Assembly: GCF_000380645.1 (NCBI RefSeq)
Contig: NZ_AQXZ01000017.1
Location: forward strand, 62,001 to 126,000
DNA from: Smaragdicoccus niigatensis DSM 44881 = NBRC 103563
GTDB taxonomy: Bacteria > Actinomycetota > Actinomycetes > Mycobacteriales > Mycobacteriaceae
DNA: 64,000 nucleotides
Direction: 5' to 3'
The notes below the pieces were generated by a model, which saw nothing but the letters and a program-made list of their open reading frames with translations, had not been told where the DNA came from and made no database searches. How positions within the stretch are numbered: the first letter of the stretch is position 1; each line of letters starts with the position of its first letter. Positions 33,769 through 41,555 of the stretch are shown here, one piece after another. A program made the position numbers and the translations under genes.

Positions 33769-34161
33769 CTAGACCGAAGAAGCCCAACCGCCGTAGGGGA
33801 CGGTGATGATCTCGAGCGAATTGCCGTCGGGGTCTCGCCAGTAGACGCCGCGTCCACCGTCATGTGTGTTGTGTTTCCCCGGCTCGTGCCCGAACGGGTC
33901 CGCGTAATAGTCGAGCTTTCGATCCCGGATTCGGCCGAAGATGGCATCCCATTCGTCGTTGCAGACGAGAAACGCATAGTGCTGTGGGGCATGGTCGCCT
34001 TCCGCGTCCATGAAGTCCAGCGAAATGCCGTTCGAGAGCTCGACGACCTGGAACGGTCCGTATCGGCGTGGCGCGGGAAGGCCGAGGATCTCGGCATAGA
34101 ACTGCGCCGAGGCTTCCTTGTTTCGTACGTGGACGATCGTGTGGTTCAACTCAACTGCCAC
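33769..34161 (-). CDS. VOC/glyoxalase superfamily protein
   Basis: A 130-residue two-module beta-alpha-beta-beta-beta protein. It opens with VELNHTIVHVRNKEASAQFY and closes with GRGVYWRDPDGNSLEIITV, the common VOC metal/substrate face including the Glu ligand; H in LNHTI and in APQHYAFLV are further candidate ligands. Such proteins include dioxygenases, glyoxalases and resistance proteins; this one cannot be placed. It starts at GTG 34161 with CATGGT six bases upstream and lies 42 bases downstream of the PucR-type regulator gene. Confidence 0.88.
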   Translation of the reverse strand: MAVELNHTIVHVRNKEASAQFYAEILGLPAPRRYGPFQVVELSNGISLDFMDAEGDHAPQHYAFLVCNDEWDAIFGRIRDRKLDYYADPFGHEPGKHNTHDGGRGVYWRDPDGNSLEIITVPYGGWASSV

Positions 34162-34203
34162 ATGTCCACCATGCCTGGACAGTCGAGAACCCGCCAGTGA
34201 CGC

Positions 34204-35373
34204 CTACGAGAATCGGCGCACGACCTCCAAAGCCAGACACAATTCGGCCACGTGGCGCGGATTGTTGAAGCTCTTGCCGGTGTACTTCTCGATCCGGTGC
34301 ATGCGGTGGCGGACCGTGTTCGGGTGGCAGTACAACTGCGCGGCCGCGTCCTGAGCGGATCCCTCGGTCGAGATCCAGGCTTCGAGGGTTTCGAGGAGCA
34401 TGTCGCGCTCATCGTCGGGCAATCCACCGAAGACACCCGCGGAAATCGTCTGCATGACCTCGGGGTCGCTCGCGGCGGCGATCGCGAGGGGAGCGGAGTC
34501 GAAGACCGTGACCGACGGGCCGGCCTTCCTTCCGGCGCCCGCGATCCGCGCCAAGCGAACGATGTCCGATGTTCGCGTGAGGTCCGAGTAGATCGAGCTG
34601 ACTCCGACGCTCGTCGTTGCGAGCCGTTTGAGTACCTCGACCACGGCGTCGCGTTGCGCCTTGTTCCGCAGGCGCACAATGCCGAGGTAACTGTCCGGCA
34701 TGAGCTGCCACGCCGACGGGATGTTCAGCGTTCGAAGTTCGTTGGAGATACCCGGCATCGGCGTCTTTCCGACTTCCGCGCACGCGACGCACACCGCGAC
34801 GTACGGGCCCGACGTCGGGAGGCCGAGCACATCCGCGATCTCCCACACCGCTTTCCGGTCGACGATGGTTCCGGAGAGCAGGCCGTTGACGAGTGCGTTT
34901 CGTCGTTCGTCCTCGGCGCGTACGAGGGCGGACTGTTCCTTCGAATAGGCGCCGGCCATCGCGTCGATGAGTGCATCCGTCGCCGTGACGACGCGCTCGG
35001 TCGCTTCGAGGAAGGTGTCAGCTGTCACCTGGAGTCGTTCGCGGATCTCGCCGCTGACGTCTTTCCAGACCTTGCGGATCGCAGCGCGGTACGCCGTCAT
35101 GACCGCGTGTAGTGGCATTCCGGCGCGAGCTCGGTTGATTCCGGTCGCAATCGCGGCCGACATTTCCAAGTCCGTGTGACCGGCGAGTGTCGCGAATACA
35201 TAGCGAATATTCGCGGTGACGCTGGTTTGCAGTTCTTCGAGGTCGATCGCGTTGGTCGCCCCGTAAAACTCGACCTGGCGAAGGATCGATTTTGCGGCCT
35301 GTGCGCCGAGTTCGTCCGCGCGCGCCAACAACTCGGTGGCGAACGCGGAGATTTCCTGGTCGGAATTGCTCAT
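34204..35373 (-). CDS. PucR/CdaR-type transcriptional regulator
   Basis: A 389-residue regulator. The N-terminal 150 residues are helical (RsbR-like sensory region in this family), the middle has a GGDEF-like degenerate fold (GPYVAVCVACAEVGKT, then SVGVSSIYSDLTRTSDIVRL), and the C-terminus is the PucR HTH: LLETLEAWISTEGSAQDAAA, QLYCHPNTVRHRMHRIEKYT. It is divergent from the P450/dioxygenase operon with 197 bases between the starts, so that operon is the most likely target. A TAAGGT box lies exactly six bases before its ATG. Confidence 0.9.
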   Translation of the reverse strand: MSNSDQEISAFATELLARADELGAQAAKSILRQVEFYGATNAIDLEELQTSVTANIRYVFATLAGHTDLEMSAAIATGINRARAGMPLHAVMTAYRAAIRKVWKDVSGEIRERLQVTADTFLEATERVVTATDALIDAMAGAYSKEQSALVRAEDERRNALVNGLLSGTIVDRKAVWEIADVLGLPTSGPYVAVCVACAEVGKTPMPGISNELRTLNIPSAWQLMPDSYLGIVRLRNKAQRDAVVEVLKRLATTSVGVSSIYSDLTRTSDIVRLARIAGAGRKAGPSVTVFDSAPLAIAAASDPEVMQTISAGVFGGLPDDERDMLLETLEAWISTEGSAQDAAAQLYCHPNTVRHRMHRIEKYTGKSFNNPRHVAELCLALEVVRRFS

Positions 35374-35379
35374 GGGCTC

Positions 35380-35385
35380 ACCTTA
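35380..35385 (-). promoter_or_regulatory. Leaderless -10 box for the pucR-like gene
   Basis: TAAGGT on the minus strand, then GAGCCC, then ATG at 35373. The rest of 35386-35570 holds an AT-rich patch (35479-35496) that is probably the opposing promoter of the dioxygenase operon, and a CAACGTTG palindrome at 35436-35443. Confidence 0.5.
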
Positions 35386-35570
35386 TGACCCGCGCGCGCG
35401 TGAGGCCGTTGTTCTGCGTCACCGTGTAACCCCGTCAACGTTGTTCCCACACACATGGTTCTTCTGACCTGCGCAAAAGAGAATTTTTATATCAACAAGC
35501 TCTGGTTGAGTGGGAATCGCGAGACGCCCCAACCAATCCGAGCAGCCACTAAATCGGAGGTCCCGCTTTC

Positions 35571-36242
35571 ATGTCAGAACCGTTCATTACCGACATTCCG
35601 GGCGGTGCGTCTGCAGATCAAATCCTTTCCATTCTTCGGGAGCGCGCCGTGACCGAGCCGGTCGAAGCCGCCCAGGACGCCTGGGAGCTCATCGATCGTC
35701 TCCGCATTCGCGCCACCCACGATCGAGACGGTGCTGCTGCAGCGCTGAACGACCTGTTCGCTCGCGGCACCACTCCGACCGGCCTGAACGGGCCGACTGA
35801 CGGCATGCTCGTCGCCACCACGACGAACCCAGCGCTCGACGCCTTCGCGACCGCCCTCACCAAGAACTGGATGCCGTGGCGCGGCAAGAGCTTCGACGCC
35901 GCCACCAGCACCGGTGAGAACCGTATGACCGACTCCTCGACGATCGTCGGCAAGGTCCTGTGGCCGCTCTACTCGATGAAGTCGGGCGCCGACGGCAAGG
36001 CCGCGTTCGATTTCGAGACGTTCACCGAGGCGGGCAAGGAAGACCCAGAAGTTCCGGTCCTCGTCATCAACTACGAGTCGGTTGCGAGCAACCCGGCGCT
36101 GCTCATCCGCAGCATTCGCGATGAACTCGTCGAACTCGTCCCGGGCACCTACCTCGGGAAGATCTTCTTCCGCACGCCGGCACTCCCCGGTAAGGAAGGC
36201 AACTTCGCCCGCATCGGCTACTTCGCACTGCGTACCAAGTAG
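35571..36242 (+). CDS. Unknown protein, first gene of the P450/dioxygenase operon
   Basis: A 223-residue protein I do not recognise. There is no signal peptide or membrane helix. The N-terminal half is helical (SADQILSILRERAVTEPVEA), and the rest is mixed, with KNWMPWRGKSFD, the aromatic WPLYSMKSGADGK and the beta-rich end TYLGKIFFRTP and FARIGYFALRTK. The last two segments resemble the barrel strands of small lipid-binding folds, which would fit carrying a fatty acid or oxylipin, but this is inference. A gatatgcggaggt-like site (cggaggtcccgctttc) precedes ATG 35571. Forty-four bases separate it from the P450 gene. Confidence 0.7.
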   Translation: MSEPFITDIPGGASADQILSILRERAVTEPVEAAQDAWELIDRLRIRATHDRDGAAAALNDLFARGTTPTGLNGPTDGMLVATTTNPALDAFATALTKNWMPWRGKSFDAATSTGENRMTDSSTIVGKVLWPLYSMKSGADGKAAFDFETFTEAGKEDPEVPVLVINYESVASNPALLIRSIRDELVELVPGTYLGKIFFRTPALPGKEGNFARIGYFALRTK

Positions 36243-36286
36243 CCCTGAGCACGCAGCAATCAACAGTCCCTGGAAGGAAAATACGG

Positions 36287-37609
36287 ATGGTTACCCCGCC
36301 AAGCGCGTCGATTATCGAGGGGATTCAGTTCACCGCGACCGCAGCCGCCCCCAACGCCATCACCGGCCTCTTCAGCCGTAAGGAAGGACCGGTCAAGGTC
36401 GCGAACTTTCTCGATGTCGACCGCCGCGGGTTCGACACCATTCGTGGCCTCGTGCGCAAGTACGGCCCGGGTCCGTTCTACGTCCGGGTCGCCGCGGCGA
36501 ACAGCATCCTGGTGACCGACCCCGAGGACATCAAGTTCGTTCTCGACGGTTCGCCGTCGAAGTTCGCGTCCAACCCGGCCAAGAAGCAGGCGGGAATGGT
36601 TGTGTTCCAGCCGGACTCGCTGACGCTGTCGCGGTCGCCGGAATGGGAGGGCCGCCGCTCGTTCGCCGAGCACGTCCTCGCCACCGGCAAGCCGCTGCAC
36701 CCGTTCGCCGGTCGGTTCCTCGAAGTCGCGTACGACGAGGCGGACCAGCTTGCGGCCAAGGGCACGATCACCTGGGAGGACATCAACGAGTCTTTCCAGC
36801 GTCTGACCCGTCGCGTTGTGCTTGGCGAGGCCGCGGCCCGCGACAAGCAGCTCACCGAGATCCTGCAGTCGCTGATGGCGGAGGCGAACGGAACGCCGGG
36901 CAAGGTCGGCGAGCAGTACCCGGAATTGCTGCACTGCATCGCTCGGTACACCAAGGAGCCCGAGGCGAACAGCCTCGTCGCCTTGATCGCCGATGCACCC
37001 GGGAAGATCTACGGCCCGGTCGAGGGCCAGGTCATCCACTGGCTGTTCGCGATGGGCGACACGCTGCCGGCGAACCTGCTGCGCACGCTTGCGCTGCTGG
37101 CGACTCACCCGGTCAAGCTGACGCTCACGAAGGAAGAGATCGCCGCCGCCGACCTCAGTGACCCGCAGTCGGTCGCGAAGCTCGACTATCTCGCCGGCTG
37201 CATCTACGAGGCCATGCGTCTGTGGCCGACCACGCCGATGCTGGCCCGAGTTGCCCTCGAGGACGTCACGTTCCCCGGCGGCGCCACGGTTCCGGCGGGC
37301 ACCGACGTAGTCATCCACAACATCTTCAACCACCGCAACGGCGACCGGATCGACTACGCCGACCGCTTCGCCCCCGACGAGTGGAGCAAGGGCGACGCCG
37401 GCAAGGACTGGGGATTCAACTTCTTCAGCCACGGACCGCAGGGTTGCCCCGGCGCCGGCCTTTCGATCTTCCTGGGTCAGGCGGTACTCGCCCGGCTCCT
37501 GCAGAACCACGGCCTGGAAGACCAGGGCAGCGAACTCCACCCTGGCAAGCCGCTGCCGTACACCCTCAACCACTTCACCACCACCGTCGGTTTGACCCCG
37601 ACCGTCTAG
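36287..37609 (+). CDS. Cytochrome P450 paired with alpha-dioxygenase
   Basis: A 440-residue soluble P450. The haem-thiolate Cys387 lies in FFSHGPQGCPGAG; the residue two before Cys is Gln where His or Arg is usual. The K-helix ExxR is EAMR (E308, R311) and the I-helix has FAMGDTL, a slightly altered AGxxT. The N-terminal segment before residue 45 is short and lacks a membrane anchor. A strong tggaaggaaaa precedes ATG 36287. Encoded next to a fatty-acid dioxygenase-like enzyme, it may rearrange or hydroxylate the hydroperoxide that enzyme makes, as the P450 half does in fungal diol synthases. Redox partners are not adjacent, which fits a hydroperoxide-using enzyme. Confidence 0.9.
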   Translation: MVTPPSASIIEGIQFTATAAAPNAITGLFSRKEGPVKVANFLDVDRRGFDTIRGLVRKYGPGPFYVRVAAANSILVTDPEDIKFVLDGSPSKFASNPAKKQAGMVVFQPDSLTLSRSPEWEGRRSFAEHVLATGKPLHPFAGRFLEVAYDEADQLAAKGTITWEDINESFQRLTRRVVLGEAAARDKQLTEILQSLMAEANGTPGKVGEQYPELLHCIARYTKEPEANSLVALIADAPGKIYGPVEGQVIHWLFAMGDTLPANLLRTLALLATHPVKLTLTKEEIAAADLSDPQSVAKLDYLAGCIYEAMRLWPTTPMLARVALEDVTFPGGATVPAGTDVVIHNIFNHRNGDRIDYADRFAPDEWSKGDAGKDWGFNFFSHGPQGCPGAGLSIFLGQAVLARLLQNHGLEDQGSELHPGKPLPYTLNHFTTTVGLTPTV

Positions 37610-37678
37610 ACACCGTCGGCGGAGCCGACCAGAAACATCAGCCCCACTAGCCCACACCCCCGAGAAGGAAAGAACACA

Positions 37679-39499
37679 ATGAGCGACCGTCAGTGGTACG
37701 AGAACCCGAGCCTGCTCCTGCAGCTCAAGGCGCTGTCCGGAGCCCGTGACGACCTGCGCGAGAAGAACCTGTTCGAGGCGCCGGACATCCGTCCCGAGAA
37801 TGGCCTTCCGAAGGAAGCCCCGGCGGAGGCCTTGGTGGCACGGACCCCGGAAGGGACGTACAACGACCTCGGCGGCTGCCCGCACATGGGTGCCCGCGGA
37901 ACCGGCTTCGGCCGTAACGTCCCGATCGAGAAGACCATCGTCAACAAGAAGCGTCTCCTCGATCCCGACCCCCGCGTCATCAGCCGCACGCTCATGGCTC
38001 GCGACACCTTCAAACCGGCTGGCATCCTCAACGCACTCGGTGCGGCGTGGCTGCAGTTCGAGAACCACAACTGGTTCTTCCACGGCGACGGCATCGAGGG
38101 TCGCAACATCGAGATCCCGCTGAAGGACGGCGACGACTTCCCCGAGAACCCGATGCGCATCCGGGAAACCATCCCGATGCACGGCGGCGAGATCGAAGAC
38201 GGCAAGCCGGCTCCGGTCTTCGCGAACCAGGAAACCCACTGGTGGGACGGCTCGCAGATCTACGGGTCGGGTATCGACCGGACCAATAAGATGCGTACGT
38301 TCGTCGACGGCAAGATCAAGGTCGACGACGATGGCCGGCTGTTCAAGAGCGACACCCCTGGTGTCGACCTCACCGGATTCCAGGACAACTACTGGTTCGG
38401 CCCGGGTCTTCTCCACACGCTGTTCTCGCGTGAGCACAACCACGTCGTCGGCGAGCTGAAGAAGGCATACCCCGAACTCAACGACCAGCGTCTGTACGAG
38501 CTCGGTGTCCTCGTTGTCTCGGCCCTGATCGCCAAGATCCACACCGTGGAGTGGACCACCACCGTCCTGCGTCACCCCGCGCTGCAGATCGGTATGAACG
38601 CCAACTGGTACGGCGCCCTCGGCGAGACCTTCAAGGACAAGCTCGGCCGCGTCGGCGACAGCGAAGCACTGTCGGGCATCGTGGGTTCGTCGACCGACCA
38701 CCACTCGGCGCCGTTCTCCCTGACCGAAGAGTTCGTGTCCGTGTACCGCATGCACCCGCTGGTCCCGGACGACTGGGACTTCTACTCGCTCGAGAGTGGA
38801 GAGCTGAAGTCGTCGGCGTACTTCACCGAGCTCCAGGGCAGTCACACCCGCGGCTTCATGGACAGCATGCCGCTGGGCGACCAGTGGTACTCGATCGGTA
38901 AGGCCAGCGCCGGTGCGGTGTGCCTGCACAACTACCCGAACGCGCTGCGCAACCTCAAGCGCGTCGATGGTCAGGTCACCGACCTCGCAACGCTCGACAT
39001 CGTCCGCGACCGTGAGCGTGGAGTCCCGCGCTACAACGACTTCCGCGAGGCTCTCCGGATGCCGCGTCGGAAGACGTTCGACGAGATCACCCCGAACAAG
39101 CAGTGGGCCCGCGAGATCGCCGACGTGTACAAGGGCGACATCGACAGCGTCGACCTGCAGATCGGTATGCAGGCGGAAATGCCGCCGAAGGGCTTCGGCT
39201 TCTCGGACACCGCGTTCCGCATCTTCATCGTCATGGCTTCGCGCCGACTCAAGAGCGACCGGTTCTTCACCAAGGACTTCCGTCCGGAGGTCTACACGAA
39301 GGTCGGCTTCGACTGGGTCAACAACAACGGCATGAAGGACGTGCTGCTGCGCCACTACCCGGAGCTCGAGCCGGTCATCGGTAACGCAGACCGCATGTTC
39401 GCGCCGTGGGCCGAACTCGGTGCTCCGGTGCCGGGCAAGCCGAACCCGATCGTCCGCCTCGCGGACACGGTCAAGGCGTACATGCCCTGGGACATCTGA
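37679..39499 (+). CDS. Alpha-dioxygenase/cyclooxygenase-like haem enzyme (animal haem peroxidase superfamily)
   Basis: A 606-residue protein of the PIOX/alpha-DOX branch. The distal haem His is in WLQFENHNWFFHG (H130), the ETHWWDGSQIYGSG calcium/substrate region follows, and the catalytic Tyr356 and proximal His359 are in EFVSVYRMHPLVPDD, identical in layout to the YRMH of plant alpha-dioxygenase and to YxWH of cyclooxygenase. FGFSDTAFRIFIVMASRRL and the Arg that binds the carboxylate lie in the last third. The expected reaction is insertion of O2 into a fatty acid to give a 2-hydroperoxide or internal hydroperoxide. There is no signal peptide. Good gaaggaaag ribosome site; last gene of the operon, followed by a strong terminator. 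Confidence 0.92.
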   Translation: MSDRQWYENPSLLLQLKALSGARDDLREKNLFEAPDIRPENGLPKEAPAEALVARTPEGTYNDLGGCPHMGARGTGFGRNVPIEKTIVNKKRLLDPDPRVISRTLMARDTFKPAGILNALGAAWLQFENHNWFFHGDGIEGRNIEIPLKDGDDFPENPMRIRETIPMHGGEIEDGKPAPVFANQETHWWDGSQIYGSGIDRTNKMRTFVDGKIKVDDDGRLFKSDTPGVDLTGFQDNYWFGPGLLHTLFSREHNHVVGELKKAYPELNDQRLYELGVLVVSALIAKIHTVEWTTTVLRHPALQIGMNANWYGALGETFKDKLGRVGDSEALSGIVGSSTDHHSAPFSLTEEFVSVYRMHPLVPDDWDFYSLESGELKSSAYFTELQGSHTRGFMDSMPLGDQWYSIGKASAGAVCLHNYPNALRNLKRVDGQVTDLATLDIVRDRERGVPRYNDFREALRMPRRKTFDEITPNKQWAREIADVYKGDIDSVDLQIGMQAEMPPKGFGFSDTAFRIFIVMASRRLKSDRFFTKDFRPEVYTKVGFDWVNNNGMKDVLLRHYPELEPVIGNADRMFAPWAELGAPVPGKPNPIVRLADTVKAYMPWDI

Positions 39500-39512
39500 G
39501 TCCTAGCTGACT

Positions 39513-39549
39513 GAAAGTCCCCGTACTTCGTTGAGGTGCGGGGACTTTC
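39513..39549 (+). terminator. Terminator after the dioxygenase operon
   Basis: A 17-base stem (GAAAGTCCCCGTACTTC with its partner, two G-T pairs) and a GTT loop, directly after the stop codon. The lower stem shares GGTGCGGGGACTTTC with the terminator at 40373. Confidence 0.85.
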
Positions 39550-39571
39550 GTATGTCCTAGCTCACAGCCGT

Positions 39572-39600
39572 GGTGGGTATCCGCCCACCCCTAGGGGCGG
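39572..39600 (+). promoter_or_regulatory. Two mutually exclusive hairpins upstream of the RDD gene
   Basis: GGTGGG (39572-39577) pairs with CCCACC (39584-39589), while CCGCCC (39581-39586) pairs with GGGCGG (39595-39600); the two stems share bases. If transcribed this could switch structure. No known riboswitch core is recognised, and no promoter is certain. Confidence 0.3.
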
Positions 39601-39685
39601 TAGTTGCGGCGGCTTCGCGGTGTCAATGTCTTCACTACCGACGTTCAAGATCGCCAGTGCAGACTGACAACAGAAGGAATCACTC

Positions 39686-40354
39686 ATGACCAATAGTGCA
39701 TTCGACCCGAACATGACACCGCCGAGCGGGCAGTCCTTCGGTGCGTCCTACCAACCTCAATGGGGCGCGCCCGGCGTGCAGCCCGGTGGAAACCCGCCAC
39801 CGCCGTTCTATCCGGGACAGTCGCAGAACGGATTCGCGCCGCGTCCCACTCCCGGTGCTGGACAGCCGGCCGAACTCCTCGACCGCTTCCTCGCCCTCCT
39901 CATCGACAGCGTCTTGCTGTGGGTTGTGTCGTGGATCGTCATCGCCATCGTCGGGGTGGTGAGCTTCGCGTCGGGATCGTTCGCGGTCATCGCCGTCATC
40001 ACGTTCATCGGCTGGCTCGTCGTCATCGCCGCCCAAGCCGCGTACTTCGTACTGCTGCAGCACCAGCGCGGCCAGACGTTCGGCATGCAGATCATGAAGC
40101 TCAAGGTCGAAGGTCCGACCGGCGCGAACCCGACGCTCGAGCAAGCCGCGAAGCGTTGCTTCTATGTCTTCCTGCCGCTGACCTACGCCGTCGGCGGGCT
40201 GATCCCGTTGATCGGCTGGCTGCTCTCGCTTGTCGGCGCGTTCGCGCTGCTCGCGGCCTACATCTACATCGCGGTGACCATCAACCAGAGCCCTACGCGG
40301 CAGGGTTGGCACGATCACTTCGCGGGTGGCACGCGGGTCGTCAAGACCGCCTGA
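39686..40354 (+). CDS. RDD family membrane protein
   Basis: A 222-residue protein. The first 55 residues are Pro/Gly/Gln rich and disordered (typical of mycobacterial RDD proteins), followed by the RDD domain: AELLDRFLALLIDSVLLW (R and D of the motif), two more helices, QTFGMQIMKLKVEG and the closing SPTRQGWHDHFAGGTRVV. Family members are small membrane proteins of unclear transport or envelope role. acagaaggaa precedes the ATG. Confidence 0.9.
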   Translation: MTNSAFDPNMTPPSGQSFGASYQPQWGAPGVQPGGNPPPPFYPGQSQNGFAPRPTPGAGQPAELLDRFLALLIDSVLLWVVSWIVIAIVGVVSFASGSFAVIAVITFIGWLVVIAAQAAYFVLLQHQRGQTFGMQIMKLKVEGPTGANPTLEQAAKRCFYVFLPLTYAVGGLIPLIGWLLSLVGAFALLAAYIYIAVTINQSPTRQGWHDHFAGGTRVVKTA

Positions 40355-40372
40355 CGCCAGCAGTTGGTGGAT

Positions 40373-40397
40373 CCCCGCACCTCGTCGAGGTGCGGGG
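40373..40397. terminator. Bidirectional terminator between the RDD and Lrp genes
   Basis: CCCCGCACCTCG and its complement around a single T, then actttcc. It sits between two convergent genes. Confidence 0.8.
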
Positions 40398-40405
40398 ACT
40401 TTCCG

Positions 40406-40858
40406 TCAGTGGGGTAGTGGCCGATCCTCGATCAGGTGCTTCATCACGAGGGTTGAGCTGATGCGCTGAACCCCGGGCAGCTTCGCCAGTTGTTCGTCAT
40501 AGAGACGCTGGTAGGCGGCCAAGTCTTGGGCGACGACCCGAAGGAGGTAGTCGGGCTCACCGAACAGGCGCTGAGCCTGGACCACCTGGGGGATGGCCTC
40601 GACTGCGGTCTCGAACGTCGCGACGGTGTCCCGGTGTTCCCAACGCAGCGTCGCGAAGACGATCGCTTCGAAGTTCAAGCCGACCGCCGCCGCATTCACC
40701 ACCGCGCGATAGCGCCGGATCGCGCCGGAGCTCTCGAGATCGCGCAGCCGGCGATGGCACGGCGAGACGCTGAGCTGCACGCGCGATGCCAGTTCGGTAA
40801 TGGTAAGTCGACCATCCAGCTGTAGTTCGGTAAGAATCTTCCGATCTAGCCCGTCCAT
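40406..40858 (-). CDS. Lrp/AsnC family regulator
   Basis: A 150-residue regulator with an N-terminal winged HTH (MDGLDRKILTELQLDGRLTI, LASRVQLSVSPCHRRLRDLE) and a C-terminal RAM/AsnC ligand domain (AVEAIPQVVQAQRLFGEPDY, LLRVVAQDLAAYQRLYDEQL). It binds amino acids as an octamer or dimer set. It is divergent from a LysE exporter, the usual Lrp-exporter arrangement, so control of that exporter by an amino acid is likely. The 82-base spacer should hold the operator. Confidence 0.93.
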   Translation of the reverse strand: MDGLDRKILTELQLDGRLTITELASRVQLSVSPCHRRLRDLESSGAIRRYRAVVNAAAVGLNFEAIVFATLRWEHRDTVATFETAVEAIPQVVQAQRLFGEPDYLLRVVAQDLAAYQRLYDEQLAKLPGVQRISSTLVMKHLIEDRPLPH

Positions 40859-40940
40859 GGCAAAGATTCTTCTACAGATGGCGTCTGATCGGGGTAACTA
40901 TGAAAACACCTTCGGGCTGATCGGAAATAGTCTTCCATGC

Positions 40941-41555
40941 ATGGATACGACCACGTTGATGGCCTTCGTGGCGGTGGACCTCCTGCTGGTTTTCACCCCG
41001 GGAGCTGACTGGGCCTACGTGATCGCGGTGGGACTGCGAGACCGGTCGGTCATTCCGGCGGTGGCTGGCTTGGTCGTTGGTTATGTGGGGCTCACCGCGG
41101 TCACGGTCGGCGGTTTGGCGTTCCTCGTCGCGCAGTCATCAACGTTCCTGTCGGCGCTCAGCGTGGGCGGCGCGATGTACTTGTTGTGGCTCGGCTGGGG
41201 AACCGTGCGGAGCCCGGTATGCCCTGCTGCAGCAGCCGAACCGGCAGTGTCGCAAAGGCGAGTCATGTGGCGGGGCGCGGCGATCAGCGGTTCGAACCCC
41301 AAGGCGTTGCTCCTTTTCCTCGCGTTGTTTCCGCAGTTCATCGTCGCGGCTAACACGTGGCCGGTGGCTGCGCAGACCGCCTTCTTCGGCCTGTTCCACA
41401 CGGTCGCCTGCGCCCTGGTCTACCTCGCCGTCGGCGCCTTTGCCCGGACAGTGTTGGCTGCTAGGCCCGTCGTGGCGCGAGCGGTGACCCGAACGTCGGG
41501 TGCCATGATGATCGCCATAGGCGGATTGCTTCTGGTTGAGGGCGTCGTCGCCTAG
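40941..41555 (+). CDS. LysE family amino acid exporter
   Basis: A 204-residue, six-helix exporter. The first helix has VAVDLLLVFTPGADWAYVIA with the LysE/RhtB FTPGADW motif, and SGSNPKALLLFLALFPQFI is the second conserved loop. It exports amino acids or related metabolites using the proton gradient. The start is taken at ATG 40941 with TAGTCT seven bases upstream. The end overlaps the convergent hydrolase by four bases. Probably controlled by the divergent Lrp-type gene. Confidence 0.9.
   Translation: MDTTTLMAFVAVDLLLVFTPGADWAYVIAVGLRDRSVIPAVAGLVVGYVGLTAVTVGGLAFLVAQSSTFLSALSVGGAMYLLWLGWGTVRSPVCPAAAAEPAVSQRRVMWRGAAISGSNPKALLLFLALFPQFIVAANTWPVAAQTAFFGLFHTVACALVYLAVGAFARTVLAARPVVARAVTRTSGAMMIAIGGLLLVEGVVA

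Noticed and set aside
36260-39355. A 1031-codon open frame on the minus strand
   Set aside because: It is antisense to the P450 and dioxygenase genes, whose motifs and ribosome sites are clear. Long antisense frames are common in high-GC genes with strong third-position bias.
41285-41300. tRNA T-loop-like ggttcgaacccc
   Set aside because: Lies in frame within the LysE gene and no cloverleaf can be drawn around it.
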